64,000 nucleotides of DNA from assembly GCA_910587365.1 (NCBI GenBank), contig CAJUKJ010000002.1, forward strand, positions 153,278 to 217,277, in the 5' to 3' direction. A model generated the notes under the pieces. It was given only the letters and a program-made list of their open reading frames with translations. It was not told the DNA's origin and did not search any database. Made by a program: the position numbers and the translations under genes. Below, piece after piece: positions 17,725-26,740 of the stretch. The DNA comes from an uncultured Christensenellaceae bacterium (lineage in GTDB: Bacteria > Bacillota > Clostridia > Christensenellales > Borkfalkiaceae). How positions within the stretch are numbered: position 1 is the stretch's first letter; each line of letters begins with the position of its first letter.

Positions 17725-19596
17725 TTAATTCTTTCTCGTTGCAAGCCAGACAATCAAAACGGTTACGTCGGCGGGATTTACGCCGTATATTCTTCCCGCC
17801 TGACCCAAAGTAAGGGGACGCACGCGTTTAAGCTGTTCGCGCGCTTCAAGACGTAAACCCTTAATTTCGTCATAATCTATATCGGCAGGTATAGCTTTTT
17901 CTTCAAGCTTTTTTGCCTTTTCAATCTGCTGTGAATTTTTCTTTAAATACCCTTCGTACTTAACCGAAGCTTCCGCCGTCTTTAAAATTTCGTCGGGTAC
18001 GCCGTTTAAAATATCGAAGTATGCGCATATGTCCTTTAACGCTCCGCCCCGCCTTATAAGGTCGGCGTAAGTTACCGCTGAAACACTTCCCGCAATCGTC
18101 TTTTCCGCCAAAAACCTTTCGGCTTTTCGTCTGTCGGCGCGCCTGTTTAATTCGTTTATTGTTTGTTCGTAAAGCTTTACTCTCGTATCGAACGATTTTT
18201 TCCGTTCTTCTGTAAACAGCGGGGTGTCCTCAATCTTCGGCGTAAGGCGGAAGTCCGCCGTGTCCTGCCTTAAATTTATTCTGTACTCCGCGCGTGAGGT
18301 CATCATTCTGTACGGCTCTTCAGTACCCTTGGTGGTAAGGTCGTCTATGAGTACCCCAATATACGCTTCGTCGCGGCCGAGGACGAAGGGGGGCTTGCCC
18401 AAAATTTTAAAAGCGGCGTTAATACCCGCCATAAGTCCCTGCGCGGCGGCTTCCTCATAGCCCGAAGTCCCGTTAATTTGTCCTGCCGTGTAAAGCCCCT
18501 CAAGCTTTTTAAATTCAAGGGTGGGGTATACATCAAGCGTGTCTATGCAGTCGTACTCTATCGCGTAGGCGTAGCGCATAATGTCGCAGTCTTCAAGTCC
18601 TTTTATGCTCCTGTACATATCACGCTGTATATCGTGCGGCATCGAAGAGGACATACCCTGTACGTAAATTTCGTTAGTATCCACGCCCTCGGGTTCAAGG
18701 AAAATCTGGTGTCGCTCTTTGTCGGAAAAGCGCACTACCTTCGTTTCGATGGAGGGGCAGTATCTCGGCCCTGCCGATTTAATATCCCCGTTGTACAGCG
18801 GCGAACGGTCAAGGTTATCTAATATAATTTCGTGTGTTTTGCTGTTTGTATAGGTAAGGTGGCAAACGCGCTTGTTTTCCGCAGGTTTACCGTTTAAAAA
18901 CGAAAACGCCGGAACGCCCTGCTCGCCTTCCTGTGTTTCGCATTTTTCAAAGTCGATAGTCCTCGAATCGAGGCGTGCGGGGGTACCCGTCTTAAACCGC
19001 CTTACGTTAAAGCCTAAATTTATTAAGCTTTGAGTTAGAAAGGTTGCGGGGGCAAAACCGCTCGGCCCGCTCTTTTGTCGAACTTCCCCGGTAACCGTTT
19101 CCGCGTTCAGATAAACGCCCGTAGCAACGATAACCGCTTTCGCTTCCAAAATACCGCCGTATGAAGTAAGCACTCCGCTGACGGAGTTGCAGGAGGGGGA
19201 TGTAAGTATTTCTTTTGCCTCGCCCTGGATAATTCTCAGGTTATGCGTATTTTCAAGCGTGCGCTTCATTTCACGGTGATACGCGTTTTTATCGCACTGG
19301 CAGCGCAGCGACTGCACGGCTTCGCCCTTGCCCTCGTTAAGCATACGCATCTGCAAAGCCGTCTTGTCGGCGTTAATTCCCATCTGTCCGCCAAGCGCGT
19401 CTATTTCGCGCACCAGGTGTCCCTTTGCCGTTCCGCCGATAGAGGGGTTGCACGCCATAAAGGCAATGCTGTCCAAATTAAGCGTCAGCATAGCCGTCTT
19501 TAAACCAAGCCGCGCACAACAAAGCGCGGCTTCGCAGCCCGCGTGTCCCGCGCCTATTACTACAACGTCGAATTTTCCTTCCAAAAAAGTTTTCAT
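17725..19596 (-). CDS. mnmG: tRNA uridine-5-carboxymethylaminomethyl(34) synthesis protein MnmG
   Basis: The 623-aa FAD protein works with MnmE to modify U34 of tRNAs that read split codon boxes. The FAD motif is VVIGAGHAGCEAAL at residue ~11. The family signature GGTAKGHLVREIDALGGQMG and the second site RFKTGTPARLD are intact, as is the C-terminal helical domain (GQAGRIYGVNPADV). Length is standard. It lies downstream of dnaA on the same strand, separated by a strong hairpin. mnmE and rsmG, frequent neighbours in Firmicutes origins, are not in the window. Confidence 0.97.
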   Translation of the reverse strand: MKTFLEGKFDVVVIGAGHAGCEAALCCARLGLKTAMLTLNLDSIAFMACNPSIGGTAKGHLVREIDALGGQMGINADKTALQMRMLNEGKGEAVQSLRCQCDKNAYHREMKRTLENTHNLRIIQGEAKEILTSPSCNSVSGVLTSYGGILEAKAVIVATGVYLNAETVTGEVRQKSGPSGFAPATFLTQSLINLGFNVRRFKTGTPARLDSRTIDFEKCETQEGEQGVPAFSFLNGKPAENKRVCHLTYTNSKTHEIILDNLDRSPLYNGDIKSAGPRYCPSIETKVVRFSDKERHQIFLEPEGVDTNEIYVQGMSSSMPHDIQRDMYRSIKGLEDCDIMRYAYAIEYDCIDTLDVYPTLEFKKLEGLYTAGQINGTSGYEEAAAQGLMAGINAAFKILGKPPFVLGRDEAYIGVLIDDLTTKGTEEPYRMMTSRAEYRINLRQDTADFRLTPKIEDTPLFTEERKKSFDTRVKLYEQTINELNRRADRRKAERFLAEKTIAGSVSAVTYADLIRRGGALKDICAYFDILNGVPDEILKTAEASVKYEGYLKKNSQQIEKAKKLEEKAIPADIDYDEIKGLRLEAREQLKRVRPLTLGQAGRIYGVNPADVTVLIVWLATRKN

Positions 19597-19618
19597 AAAA
19601 TAAAAGTTTTATAAAATA

Positions 19619-19672
19619 ATTTAACGGCGCGGGCAAAAATCGCATTTTTGCCCGCGCACCCAATTTGCGAAT
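19619..19672. terminator. Terminator and repeat element between dnaA and mnmG
   Basis: A perfect 14-bp stem (19627-19640 with 19644-19657) with a 3-nt loop sits inside a frame TTAACGGCGCG...GCGCAC-C-CAATTTGCG. The same frame recurs at 39177-39229 with a different stem sequence, so this is a repeated terminator-type element. Confidence 0.7.
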
Positions 19673-21015
19673 TATTTTTTAAGTATTATATTTTTAATGT
19701 CGTCAACGTCTTTTGCAATTTTATCGTTTACGCGGCACATATCTTCAACCTTGTTGCGCGCATATAAAATTGTGGTGTGATCCCTTCCGCCCATAACCTT
19801 GCCTATCGTAATGTAGGGTAAGGACAACAGCTCGTACATAAGGTAGCAGCAAATCTGTCTCGGGATTGCAATTTCCTTTTTCTTCGATTTTCCAACAAGG
19901 TCGTTTTTGGAAATGCGGTAATAGCTTGCAACTGCGGAAATTACGCTTTCGGGCGTAATTTCTTCCTTGCCGGGTTCTGAAACCGCCTCGTTCAACGCGC
20001 TCCGCGCCAGGCTTACGGAAATAGGCACTTCGTGCAGCTTAGAGGCAAATATAACCTTTGTAAGCCTTCCTTCAAGCGTCCTTACGTCGTCGCCCGAATC
20101 CTGTGCAAGGAATGTTAAAACGTCGTCGGGAACAAAGCACTTTTTATCGAAAGCTTTTCTCTTTAAAATCGCAATTTTGGTTTCAAAGTTGGGGGGGAGT
20201 ATGTCGAGGAGAAGTCCGCCCGAAAAGCGCGTTCTCAATCTTTCTTCAAGCGCGTTCAGCTCCTTGGGCGGGTGGTCAGAGGATATAACTATCTGTTTAC
20301 CCTTAGAAACAAGCTCGTTGAAAATATGGAAAAATTCTTCCTGGACGGCTTTCTTGTTTTCGATAAACTGAATATCGTCTATAATAAGCACGTCGGCGTT
20401 GCGGTAGTATTGCCTTAAACGGTTGCCCTTACTTCTTGCGTCGGGGCCTCTGCCCAGCATAGAGTCAATAATGTCGTTAACGAACGTGTCGCAGGTTACG
20501 TAAATTACCTTTAATGCGGGCTTTTCCGCAACAACCTTGTTGCCTATCGCCTGAATAAGGTGGGTTTTCCCCAAACCCGTTCCGCCGTAAATGAAAAGGG
20601 GGTTGTACGTTCCCGCGGGGTCGTTGGCAACCGAAAGCGAGGCGGCGTAAACCATCTCGTTATTTTTACCTACGACAAAGTTGTCGAAGGTAAACTTCGG
20701 GTCGAGGTTGGAGGGTACGGAAGCCTGTTCGTCGGGTGCGTTGTACGCATAGCCGTCGCCGCCTTCGACCTTTAAGCGGAAGTCGGTAAGTCCCACGTCG
20801 GCTTTAATAATCGCCTCGCGCATTTTTTCGGCAAGCGTCCCCGTAATGTATTTTGCAAAACTTTCGGTAGGGGTTTCAAGCACGATATATCTTCCGTCAA
20901 CGTCAACAGGCACAAGCTTTTCGATATAAGTCGTGTAGTTAATGTGCGAAACGAGTTCCTGCATTTTTTCCTTTATAGGGTTGTATAAAAAGTCGAAATT
21001 CCCCTTTTCTGCCAT
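19672..21015 (-). CDS. dnaA: Chromosomal replication initiator DnaA
   Basis: This is the AAA+ initiator that melts the origin. Domain I begins FLYNPIKEKMQELVSHINY; domain III has Walker A FIYGGTGLGKTHLIQ and Walker B LIIDDIQF; domain IV has the DnaA-box-binding signature MGGRDHTTILYARNKV. I prefer the start at 21015 (MAEKGNFDF, 447 aa) over a longer frame reaching 21066, because a TATAAT box for the divergent recF promoter and a minus-strand TATAAT lie in 21058-21072, which the longer form would overlap. Neither start has a strong Shine-Dalgarno site. The gene is divergent from recF, and dnaN is absent next to it. Confidence 0.96.
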   Translation of the reverse strand: MAEKGNFDFLYNPIKEKMQELVSHINYTTYIEKLVPVDVDGRYIVLETPTESFAKYITGTLAEKMREAIIKADVGLTDFRLKVEGGDGYAYNAPDEQASVPSNLDPKFTFDNFVVGKNNEMVYAASLSVANDPAGTYNPLFIYGGTGLGKTHLIQAIGNKVVAEKPALKVIYVTCDTFVNDIIDSMLGRGPDARSKGNRLRQYYRNADVLIIDDIQFIENKKAVQEEFFHIFNELVSKGKQIVISSDHPPKELNALEERLRTRFSGGLLLDILPPNFETKIAILKRKAFDKKCFVPDDVLTFLAQDSGDDVRTLEGRLTKVIFASKLHEVPISVSLARSALNEAVSEPGKEEITPESVISAVASYYRISKNDLVGKSKKKEIAIPRQICCYLMYELLSLPYITIGKVMGGRDHTTILYARNKVEDMCRVNDKIAKDVDDIKNIILKK

Positions 21016-21034
21016 ATTAAAGCCGTTTAATCCT

Positions 21035-21072
21035 TTGAGTTTTTCTGAAAAATTTGTTATAATCATTATAAT
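21035..21072. promoter_or_regulatory. Divergent dnaA/recF promoter region
   Basis: On the plus strand TTGAGT (21035-21040), a 17-nt spacer and TATAAT (21058-21063) drive recF. On the minus strand a TATAAT (complement of 21065-21070) is placed for dnaA. I see no canonical TTATCCACA DnaA box in the interval. Confidence 0.6.
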
Positions 21073-21108
21073 ACAAATAACCTTTAAAATAAAGTGTTTT
21101 TAAGATAA

Positions 21109-22194
21109 ATGCGCATAAAAAATTTAAATTTAAAAAATTTCAGAAATTACGCTAACGAAACCGTTGGGTTTACCGAAGGGCTGAACGTGCTGTTCGGTAA
21201 AAACGCGCAGGGTAAAACCAACTGTGCGGAGGCGGTTTTTTACCTATGCACGGGTACTTCGCCAAGGTGCAGAAGGGACAAACAGCTCATCCGCCACGGC
21301 TGTGACTTTGCGGAAATTTCCGCCGTTGCAGAGGGGGTGTACGGCGAAATAGAAATAACCGCAAAAATTTGCGAAAACAGCCGCGAGGTGCGCATAAACG
21401 GCAATAAAATTACCCGCAATGCCGATATTTTAGGCAATATATACAGCGTTTTCTTTTCCCCGCACGAACTCCGCCTGATACAGGACGGCCCCGACGAGCG
21501 TCGCAGATTTTTAAACGTTTCCATATCCCAGCTTTCCAAACCCTACTATATCGCGCTTTCAAGGTACAATAAAATTTTGGAACAGCGCAACAACCTTTTA
21601 AAGAACAGGGATATATCAATGGTATACGACACCCTGCCCGTCTGGGACGAACAGCTTTGCAAGTACGCCGCGACGATAGCTTTCAAGCGCGCGGAGTTTG
21701 CTGCAATGCTTTCGCCAATAGCCGATGGCATTCATTCCGAGCTTACCGACGGCGCGGAAAAGCTTGAAATTTCCCCCGAAAAGAAGTACAAGGGCGACGA
21801 AAAGCAGCTTTCCGAAAGGCTTTTTAACGAGCTTTCCGCAAACTACGAACGGGATATACGTTTAGGCTTTACCGCTTCGGGTCCGCACCGCGACGACCTC
21901 GATATACTAATCGACGGAACAGACGCCAAAACCTTCGCCTCGCAGGGGCAGACAAGGACTGCCGCGCTTTCCATAAAGCTTGCCGAAGTGGAAATTTTCA
22001 AAACGCTTTCGGGCGAATACCCCGTTTTAATTTTAGACGACGTTATGAGCGAGCTTGACCTTCCACGCCGTAAAAAGCTTGCGGCGCGAACGCAGGGCTT
22101 GCAGACCATACTTACCTGCACCCACGCCGAAAGGGTGCTTTACGGAAAAGAAGTAAATAAAATAAGGATAGAGGGCGGTAAGATAAAGGGTTAG
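21109..22194 (+). CDS. recF: DNA replication/repair protein RecF
   Basis: The 361-aa ABC-type ATPase loads RecA at gaps with RecO and RecR. Walker A is VLFGKNAQGKTNCAEA, the signature region contains FASQGQTRTAALSIKLAE, and Walker B is VLILDDVMSELD. The N-terminus IKNLNLKNFRNY is typical. Length is normal. It starts with ATG 93 nt from the preferred dnaA start and is transcribed away from it, an inversion of the common dnaA-dnaN-recF order. Confidence 0.95.
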   Translation: MRIKNLNLKNFRNYANETVGFTEGLNVLFGKNAQGKTNCAEAVFYLCTGTSPRCRRDKQLIRHGCDFAEISAVAEGVYGEIEITAKICENSREVRINGNKITRNADILGNIYSVFFSPHELRLIQDGPDERRRFLNVSISQLSKPYYIALSRYNKILEQRNNLLKNRDISMVYDTLPVWDEQLCKYAATIAFKRAEFAAMLSPIADGIHSELTDGAEKLEISPEKKYKGDEKQLSERLFNELSANYERDIRLGFTASGPHRDDLDILIDGTDAKTFASQGQTRTAALSIKLAEVEIFKTLSGEYPVLILDDVMSELDLPRRKKLAARTQGLQTILTCTHAERVLYGKEVNKIRIEGGKIKG

Positions 22195-22195
22195 G

Positions 22196-22310
22196 GTATG
22201 CATATACTCCGCAAGACGGCGTTGCAATTGCGTTTTCCTCGGCTATTCGCCGATAAGCAAATTTCTGTCGTCAAATCCGCGTGCGCCTTGTATTGCTTGT
22301 AGCTTCACAC
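22196..22310. repeat. Diverged copy of intergenic repeat family A
   Basis: This stretch follows recF and shares the order of blocks with the 30.4-30.7 kb and 54.3 kb copies: GCATATACTCCGCAA-ACGGCGTTGC, a central hairpin (CGGCTATTCGCCG), then GCGCCTTGTATTGCTTG. It is the least conserved copy. Confidence 0.55.
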
Positions 22311-22332
22311 CTTAATTTGGTGGGTACTTTAT

Positions 22333-23178
22333 ATGTTAAATTTAAGGGCTGATTTACACATTCATACTTACTATTCCGACGGGCTTATGTCGCCTGCCGA
22401 GGTCGTTGCCGTTGCAAAAAACAACGGCGTTAGGCTTATTGCCGTAACCGACCACGACTGTATGCTTGCCTACCCCGAGGTTAAGGACGCTTGCGGAAAA
22501 AATGGTTTAACCGCGGTAAACGGAATAGAAATTTCAGCCTATGAAAACGGGGTTAAGGTACACACGCTCGGCTACAATTTAAACGCGGACTGCGCCGATT
22601 TCAAAAGCTTTTCAGGCAGCCTTTTCAAAGCCTCGGTAAGTAGGATGGAGGATATACTTTACAAACTCAACAAAAACGGAGTAAGGTTAAGTATTGACGA
22701 AGTATTAAACGAAAGAAAATTTCCGTCATCCCCGATACACGCAATGTATATTGCCCGCGCCGCTTCAAAAAAAGGTTACGGCAGCACCCCGTTTGCTTTT
22801 TACGTCGAATATCTTGCGCAGGGCAAATGCGCATATTCGGATATAGGAAGACCCTCGCCCGAATGCGCGGTGGAGCTGATAGCCGCCTGCGGCGGGTTTT
22901 CCTCGCTTGCGCACCCCGCCCGTATAGAAATGGAAAAAACTGTCCTTAAAAATCTTGTCAAAAAACTTAAAGCTTGCGGTCTTGGCGGGATAGAAGGGGT
23001 ATATTCTACGCATACTGTAAAGGAAACGGCATACTATAAGGAGATGGCAAGTGCTTTCAATTTATTTGTTACGGGCGGCTCGGATACGCATATTAATGGA
23101 GGCAAAAAGATTATAGGCTCGCCCGTGTTCCACGTTGACAAAACACTTGCGCAAAAATTAGGAGTTGAAATACAATAA
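22333..23178 (+). CDS. PHP-domain metal-dependent phosphoesterase
   Basis: The 281-aa PHP protein has the metal ligands in order: HIH in LRADLHIHTYYSDG, TDHDC, HTLGYN, LAHPAR and GGSDTHI near the C-terminus. Members hydrolyse nucleotide phosphates, such as the 3',5'-bisphosphate phosphatase/5'-3' RNase (RNase AM, YciV-like) group, which has this length and these motifs. The exact substrate is not shown. It overlaps the VanW gene by 14 nt. Confidence 0.85.
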   Translation: MLNLRADLHIHTYYSDGLMSPAEVVAVAKNNGVRLIAVTDHDCMLAYPEVKDACGKNGLTAVNGIEISAYENGVKVHTLGYNLNADCADFKSFSGSLFKASVSRMEDILYKLNKNGVRLSIDEVLNERKFPSSPIHAMYIARAASKKGYGSTPFAFYVEYLAQGKCAYSDIGRPSPECAVELIAACGGFSSLAHPARIEMEKTVLKNLVKKLKACGLGGIEGVYSTHTVKETAYYKEMASAFNLFVTGGSDTHINGGKKIIGSPVFHVDKTLAQKLGVEIQ

Positions 23179-24466
23179 GCTTTTAAGGTTTAATATACTT
23201 ATATTTATGCTCGCTTTATCGGCGGGCATAATTTTTTTCGGCTGTGCTTTTTTAGGTAAGCTTCCAAAGGGTGTAACAATAAACGGAATAGACGTCGGAG
23301 GAAAAACCCAAGCAGAGGCATTGTCGCTTGTGCGCGGGGACATAGTTAATTGCCTGAAAGAAAAAAGCCTTACCGTCCACGGCAAGCAAAAAGATTACGT
23401 CTTTACCTATCCCGAAATAAGCTATAAAGACAATCTGCAAAAGCTTATAAAAACAGTTAAAAAAGGTACGCAATATACCGCGGAGGTAAGCTATCATTTA
23501 AACGGTGTTTCTGAAATAACTGCAAGCATATGCTCGGACGAAAGCCTTCCCGTAATAGAGCCTTACGCAATTTTCAATACCGAGGGCGAGCCGTTTAATT
23601 ACTTTGAAGGCAGCGACGGAACGCGCGCGGACAGGGTCAAGCTTTTATACGATATCCGCGCCTCGCTCGAAGGGGATTTTTGCGACGTTTACGTCAGCGT
23701 GAAAACAGTTCCAAGAACGGTATCGCAGGAAGCCGTAAAATACAATACCCGCCTTTTAAGTACTTTTACAACCCGCTTTGACGGGGCAAATACAGCCCGC
23801 GCGCACAATATATTCCTCGCCGCAAAAAGCATCAACGGAACTGTTTTACAAAACGGGGAAAGCTTTTCGTTCAACGGTACTGTGGGCGCAAGGACTGCGG
23901 ACAGGGGGTTTAAAACAGCAAAAATTATCGAAAACGGAGAGTTCGTCGAGGGGATAGGCGGCGGGGTCTGCCAGGTAAGCACAACGCTTTTTAACGCGGC
24001 TATGCTTGCTGGGTGCGACATAACCGAGTTTCATCAGCATTCCCTTGCCGTAAGCTACGTTCCGCCGTCGTTCGACGCAATGGTAAGCGGAAGCTACTTC
24101 GACTTAAAGTTTGAAAACCGCACGGGCTATACTCTGTATATCCGCGCGGTAACGGGTGCAAATTCCATAACCTTTAACTTTTACGGCAGGGGCGACGGCG
24201 CGCAGTACGGCTATTCGTCGGTTGTCACGGGTTCGATATCCCCCGCCGAAGAAACCACTAAGGACCCCTTGCTCGTCAAGGACGGTAAATGCGGTATTAT
24301 AAGCGAGGGTTATTTAACAATCAACCGCAACGGGGTATCTACAACAAAATTATTCCGCCGCGACAAATACGCCCCCGTAAAGCGTGTAACGCTTGAAGCA
24401 ACGCAAACGGAAGAAGAGGAAACCAGTGGGACTTGCGCTATTATACCGCAAGTCCCACAGCTTTAA
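23165..24466 (+). CDS. VanW-family cell-wall protein (YoaR-like)
   Basis: The 433-aa protein has a basic N-terminus, one membrane helix (residues ~8-28) and an extracellular part. A putative peptidoglycan-binding domain (PKGVTINGIDVGGKTQAEAL...) is followed by the VanW domain, whose markers are NGESFSFNGTVGARTADRGF, GIGGGVCQVSTTLFNA and HSLAVSYVPP. VanW occurs in vancomycin-resistance clusters and widely in Clostridia; its biochemical role is not settled. The likely start is TTG 23165, inside the PHP gene, with AGGAG directly before it; a start at ATG 23207 is possible. A 12-bp hairpin (24426-24458) lies within the last codons. Confidence 0.88.
   Translation: MKYNKLLRFNILIFMLALSAGIIFFGCAFLGKLPKGVTINGIDVGGKTQAEALSLVRGDIVNCLKEKSLTVHGKQKDYVFTYPEISYKDNLQKLIKTVKKGTQYTAEVSYHLNGVSEITASICSDESLPVIEPYAIFNTEGEPFNYFEGSDGTRADRVKLLYDIRASLEGDFCDVYVSVKTVPRTVSQEAVKYNTRLLSTFTTRFDGANTARAHNIFLAAKSINGTVLQNGESFSFNGTVGARTADRGFKTAKIIENGEFVEGIGGGVCQVSTTLFNAAMLAGCDITEFHQHSLAVSYVPPSFDAMVSGSYFDLKFENRTGYTLYIRAVTGANSITFNFYGRGDGAQYGYSSVVTGSISPAEETTKDPLLVKDGKCGIISEGYLTINRNGVSTTKLFRRDKYAPVKRVTLEATQTEEEETSGTCAIIPQVPQL
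24426..24458. terminator. Hairpin overlapping the vanW-type gene 3' end
   Basis: A 12-bp stem (24426-24437 with 24447-24458) lies inside the last codons of the plus-strand gene and just past the stop of the convergent XRE gene. The T tract is poor, so terminator function is uncertain. Confidence 0.45.
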
Positions 24467-24675
24467 TCTTGACAAAGAATATAATTCGTATCAACCTTCA
24501 ATATTTTGCAAATATTTGCAAGCGTATCGATTGCTGGCATTTTGTCGCCACTTATATAGTGTGATATATTTGACTGACAAATTCCTAATTGGCTTGCCAA
24601 TTCTTTTTGGGTTAGTTTACTGTTTCTTAAAGCTTCTGCTAATCTGATTTGAATTTGTTTAAGTGTAATATTCAT
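24463..24675 (-). CDS. XRE-family HTH regulator
   Basis: The 70-aa stand-alone HTH protein has the core LAEALRNSKLTQKELASQLG, QSNISHYISGDKMPAIDTL as turn and recognition helix, and ANICKILKVDTNYILCQD as tail. AAGGA precedes the start. Its last 4 nt overlap the end of the VanW gene on the other strand. A nearby inverted repeat, AACGGTTGCGAAAACCGG (about 24715-24733), could be its operator. Target genes are not evident. Confidence 0.82.
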   Translation of the reverse strand: MNITLKQIQIRLAEALRNSKLTQKELASQLGICQSNISHYISGDKMPAIDTLANICKILKVDTNYILCQD

Positions 24676-24704
24676 AATTGGTTCCTTTTAATTCAACTAT
24701 ATGA

Positions 24705-24839
24705 TTGCCTGAAAACGGTTGCGAAAACCGGCAAAAAAAGAAAAAGGAATACGACGCTTCTCTTAAAAGATTAGCCGAGGTCGAAAAGGATATTCTCAGC
24801 CTTTTTGAATATTTGAAAGACGAAGAAGATTTTCGGTAA
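24705..24839 (+). pseudogene. Possible remnant ORF, lysine/glutamate-rich coiled coil
   Basis: An open frame of 44 codons starting at TTG 24705 reads MPENGCENRQKKKKEYDASL and continues KRLAEVEKDILSLFEYLKDEEDFR. The composition looks like real coding sequence (an amphipathic helix), but there is no Shine-Dalgarno site and an in-frame stop lies just upstream. It may be the 3' remnant of a lost gene opposite the XRE regulator. I do not recognise the family. Confidence 0.35.
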
Positions 24840-24841
24840 CG

Positions 24842-24885
24842 GCAACGCCCGCCCCTTGTCAAGGGTCGGGCGTTGCGCTTCTTAT
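24842..24885 (+). terminator. Terminator upstream of plsX
   Basis: The stem GCAACGCCCG with CGGGCGTTGC has an inner CCCTTG-TCAAGGG hairpin and is followed by GCTTCTTAT. It would close transcription from the 24.7-kb region. Confidence 0.65.
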
Positions 24886-24925
24886 AAACAGTACATATAT
24901 CGCCCATTTATTCTCAAATTTTTGT

Positions 24926-24954
24926 TTGTGTTTTTCAATCGGGTATGCTATAAT
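24926..24954 (+). promoter_or_regulatory. Promoter of plsX
   Basis: TTGTGT (24926-24931), a 17-nt spacer and an extended -10, TGCTATAAT (TATAAT at 24949-24954), lie 28 nt before the plsX start codon. Confidence 0.7.
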
Positions 24955-24982
24955 ATTAAATGGTCAATTATAAGGAGCGTTT

Positions 24983-26017
24983 ATGATTAAAATTCTTGTT
25001 GACGCAATGGGCGGGGATAACGCACCCTACGCAACCGTTGCGGGCGCAGTTCAGGCACTTAATAAAGATAAAGAGCTTTACCTTATTTTAACGGGCAGAC
25101 AGGCGGAAGTGGAGGCGGAGCTTAAAAAGTATACTTACGACAAGTCGCGTCTTGAAATAGTAGACTGCCCCGACGTAATCGATATGAACGATATTCCTAC
25201 CGAGGCTATAAAGCGCAAGCAGTCGTCGCTTATCGCGGCGTATTGGATGCTTAAAAAAGAGGAGGATATCCGCGCGTTCGTTACCGCAGGTTCCACAGGC
25301 GCAACCATTGTGGGCGGGCAGCTTATTCTCGGCAGGATAAGGGGTATAAAGCGTCCTGCGCTCTGTCCCGCAATTCCAAATTCGCGCGGAGGGGTAACCC
25401 TTCTTCTCGACTGCGGGGCAAATGCGGAATGCAAAAGCTCGATGCTTTGCCAGTTCGCTCTGTTAGGGTCGGCGTATGCTACCGCGGGGTTCGGCATACA
25501 AAATCCCAAAGTAGGGCTTTTGAACAACGGCACGGAAGAACACAAGGGCGACCCGTTAAGACAGCAGACCTATAAATATATGAAGCAGATGCAGGGTATA
25601 AACTTTATAGGCAACATAGAGGGGCGCGATATTATGATGGGCGACTGCGACGTCGCTGTTGCGGACGGCTTTTCGGGCAACGTTGCGTTAAAGTCTATGG
25701 AAGGCTGCGGCAAGCTTGTTTTAGGCGTTATGAAAAAGGAATTTTCCGCAACCCTCTCTTCAAAGATGGGTTACCTGTTTATGCGCAAGGCTATTAAAAA
25801 AATGCGTACCCAGCTCGACTTCGATAAGTTCGGCGGCGCACTCCTTTTAGGGCTGAAAAAGCCCGTTATAAAAAGCCACGGTTCGTCTAAGCCCGTTTCT
25901 ATTGCAAATTCAATTGCAAACGCGGCAAGTATCTACCGCGGAAATTTGGTACCCAAGGTGGAACAGCTTTTAGAGGACGTAGATTTAAGCTTTACGGTGG
26001 ACAACGATGAGGCTTGA
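24983..26017 (+). CDS. plsX: Phosphate acyltransferase PlsX
   Basis: The 344-aa enzyme converts acyl-ACP to acyl-phosphate, the donor for PlsY in phospholipid synthesis. The family start IKILVDAMGGDNAP, the TAGSTGATIVGGQL-like segment (VTAGSTGATIVGGQ), GLLNNGTEEHKGDPL and the late VADGFSGNVALKSMEG are all present. AAGGAG precedes ATG 24983. The 3' end overlaps rnc by 11 nt. In many Firmicutes acpP lies between plsX and rnc; here it is missing, so ACP must be encoded elsewhere. Confidence 0.96.
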   Translation: MIKILVDAMGGDNAPYATVAGAVQALNKDKELYLILTGRQAEVEAELKKYTYDKSRLEIVDCPDVIDMNDIPTEAIKRKQSSLIAAYWMLKKEEDIRAFVTAGSTGATIVGGQLILGRIRGIKRPALCPAIPNSRGGVTLLLDCGANAECKSSMLCQFALLGSAYATAGFGIQNPKVGLLNNGTEEHKGDPLRQQTYKYMKQMQGINFIGNIEGRDIMMGDCDVAVADGFSGNVALKSMEGCGKLVLGVMKKEFSATLSSKMGYLFMRKAIKKMRTQLDFDKFGGALLLGLKKPVIKSHGSSKPVSIANSIANAASIYRGNLVPKVEQLLEDVDLSFTVDNDEA

Positions 26018-26645
26018 AGAGGTTGAAAGTAAGTTGGGTTATACCTTCAAGGACAAAACGCTTTTAAAGCGCGCGCTTACTTTGGCTTCGGCTTCGGATG
26101 ATAACAACCAGCTTTTGGAGTTTTTCGGCGACGCGATTTTGGAATTTATCGTTTCCGAACGTATCTTTAACGAAAACAGTACCGAAGGCGCGCTTACCGA
26201 AAAGCGGAAAACTCTTGTTTCGGACAGCGCACTCGCGCCCGTTTCCAAAAAGCTCGGGCTTGATAAATTTCTCATCCGCGGAAAAAAGGATAACTTCAAC
26301 AAAAAGGCTATACCCTCCGCATACGAGGCTGCGGTTGCGGCAATATACCTTGACGGCGGTATGGACGAGGCGAAAAAATTCGTGCTTGCCACAATGGATT
26401 TTTCAAAGAAGAGTACGCAAACGGATTACAAAAGCAAGCTGCAAATTGCGTTGCAGTCTATGGGCGAACCGCTTCCGCAGTATGTCAGCGAGGAAGTAGG
26501 TACGCCGCAAAACAAACGGTATGTTGTAAGCGTCAACGCGTTCGGTCAAAGCTTCAAGGCGGAAGCCGACAAGATAAAGGGCGCGGACGGAGGAGAACAG
26601 CTTTGTGCCAAAGCCGCGTTAAATTATTACGAAAACAATAAATAA
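26007..26645 (+). CDS. rnc: Ribonuclease III
   Basis: The 212-aa endonuclease cleaves double-stranded RNA, including rRNA precursors. The catalytic signature is NQLLEFFGDAILEFIVSE at residue ~31, with the second acidic site YEAAVAAIYLDGG at residue ~107. The C-terminal dsRNA-binding domain runs from DYKSKLQIALQS to AAKAALNYY-like CAKAALNYYENN. It overlaps plsX by 11 nt and precedes smc, the usual Firmicutes order. Length is slightly short of typical but both domains are complete. Confidence 0.95.
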   Translation: MRLEEVESKLGYTFKDKTLLKRALTLASASDDNNQLLEFFGDAILEFIVSERIFNENSTEGALTEKRKTLVSDSALAPVSKKLGLDKFLIRGKKDNFNKKAIPSAYEAAVAAIYLDGGMDEAKKFVLATMDFSKKSTQTDYKSKLQIALQSMGEPLPQYVSEEVGTPQNKRYVVSVNAFGQSFKAEADKIKGADGGEQLCAKAALNYYENNK

Positions 26646-26740
26646 TCTCTTAAAATAAATTAACGCCGCAGAAAAGTCAGCGCGACGGCTCGTGCATAAA
26701 AGACTTTTCAATGCAAAATAAAACCAAAACAAATTTCAAA

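Noticed and set aside
21016..21066. Longer dnaA start (17 extra residues)
   Set aside because: It would overlap the -10 boxes of both divergent promoters, and the extra residues do not resemble DnaA domain I.
26671..26710. GAAAAGTC...GACTTTTC inverted repeat after rnc as a terminator
   Set aside because: The 8-bp stem has a long loop and no T tract; too weak to call.
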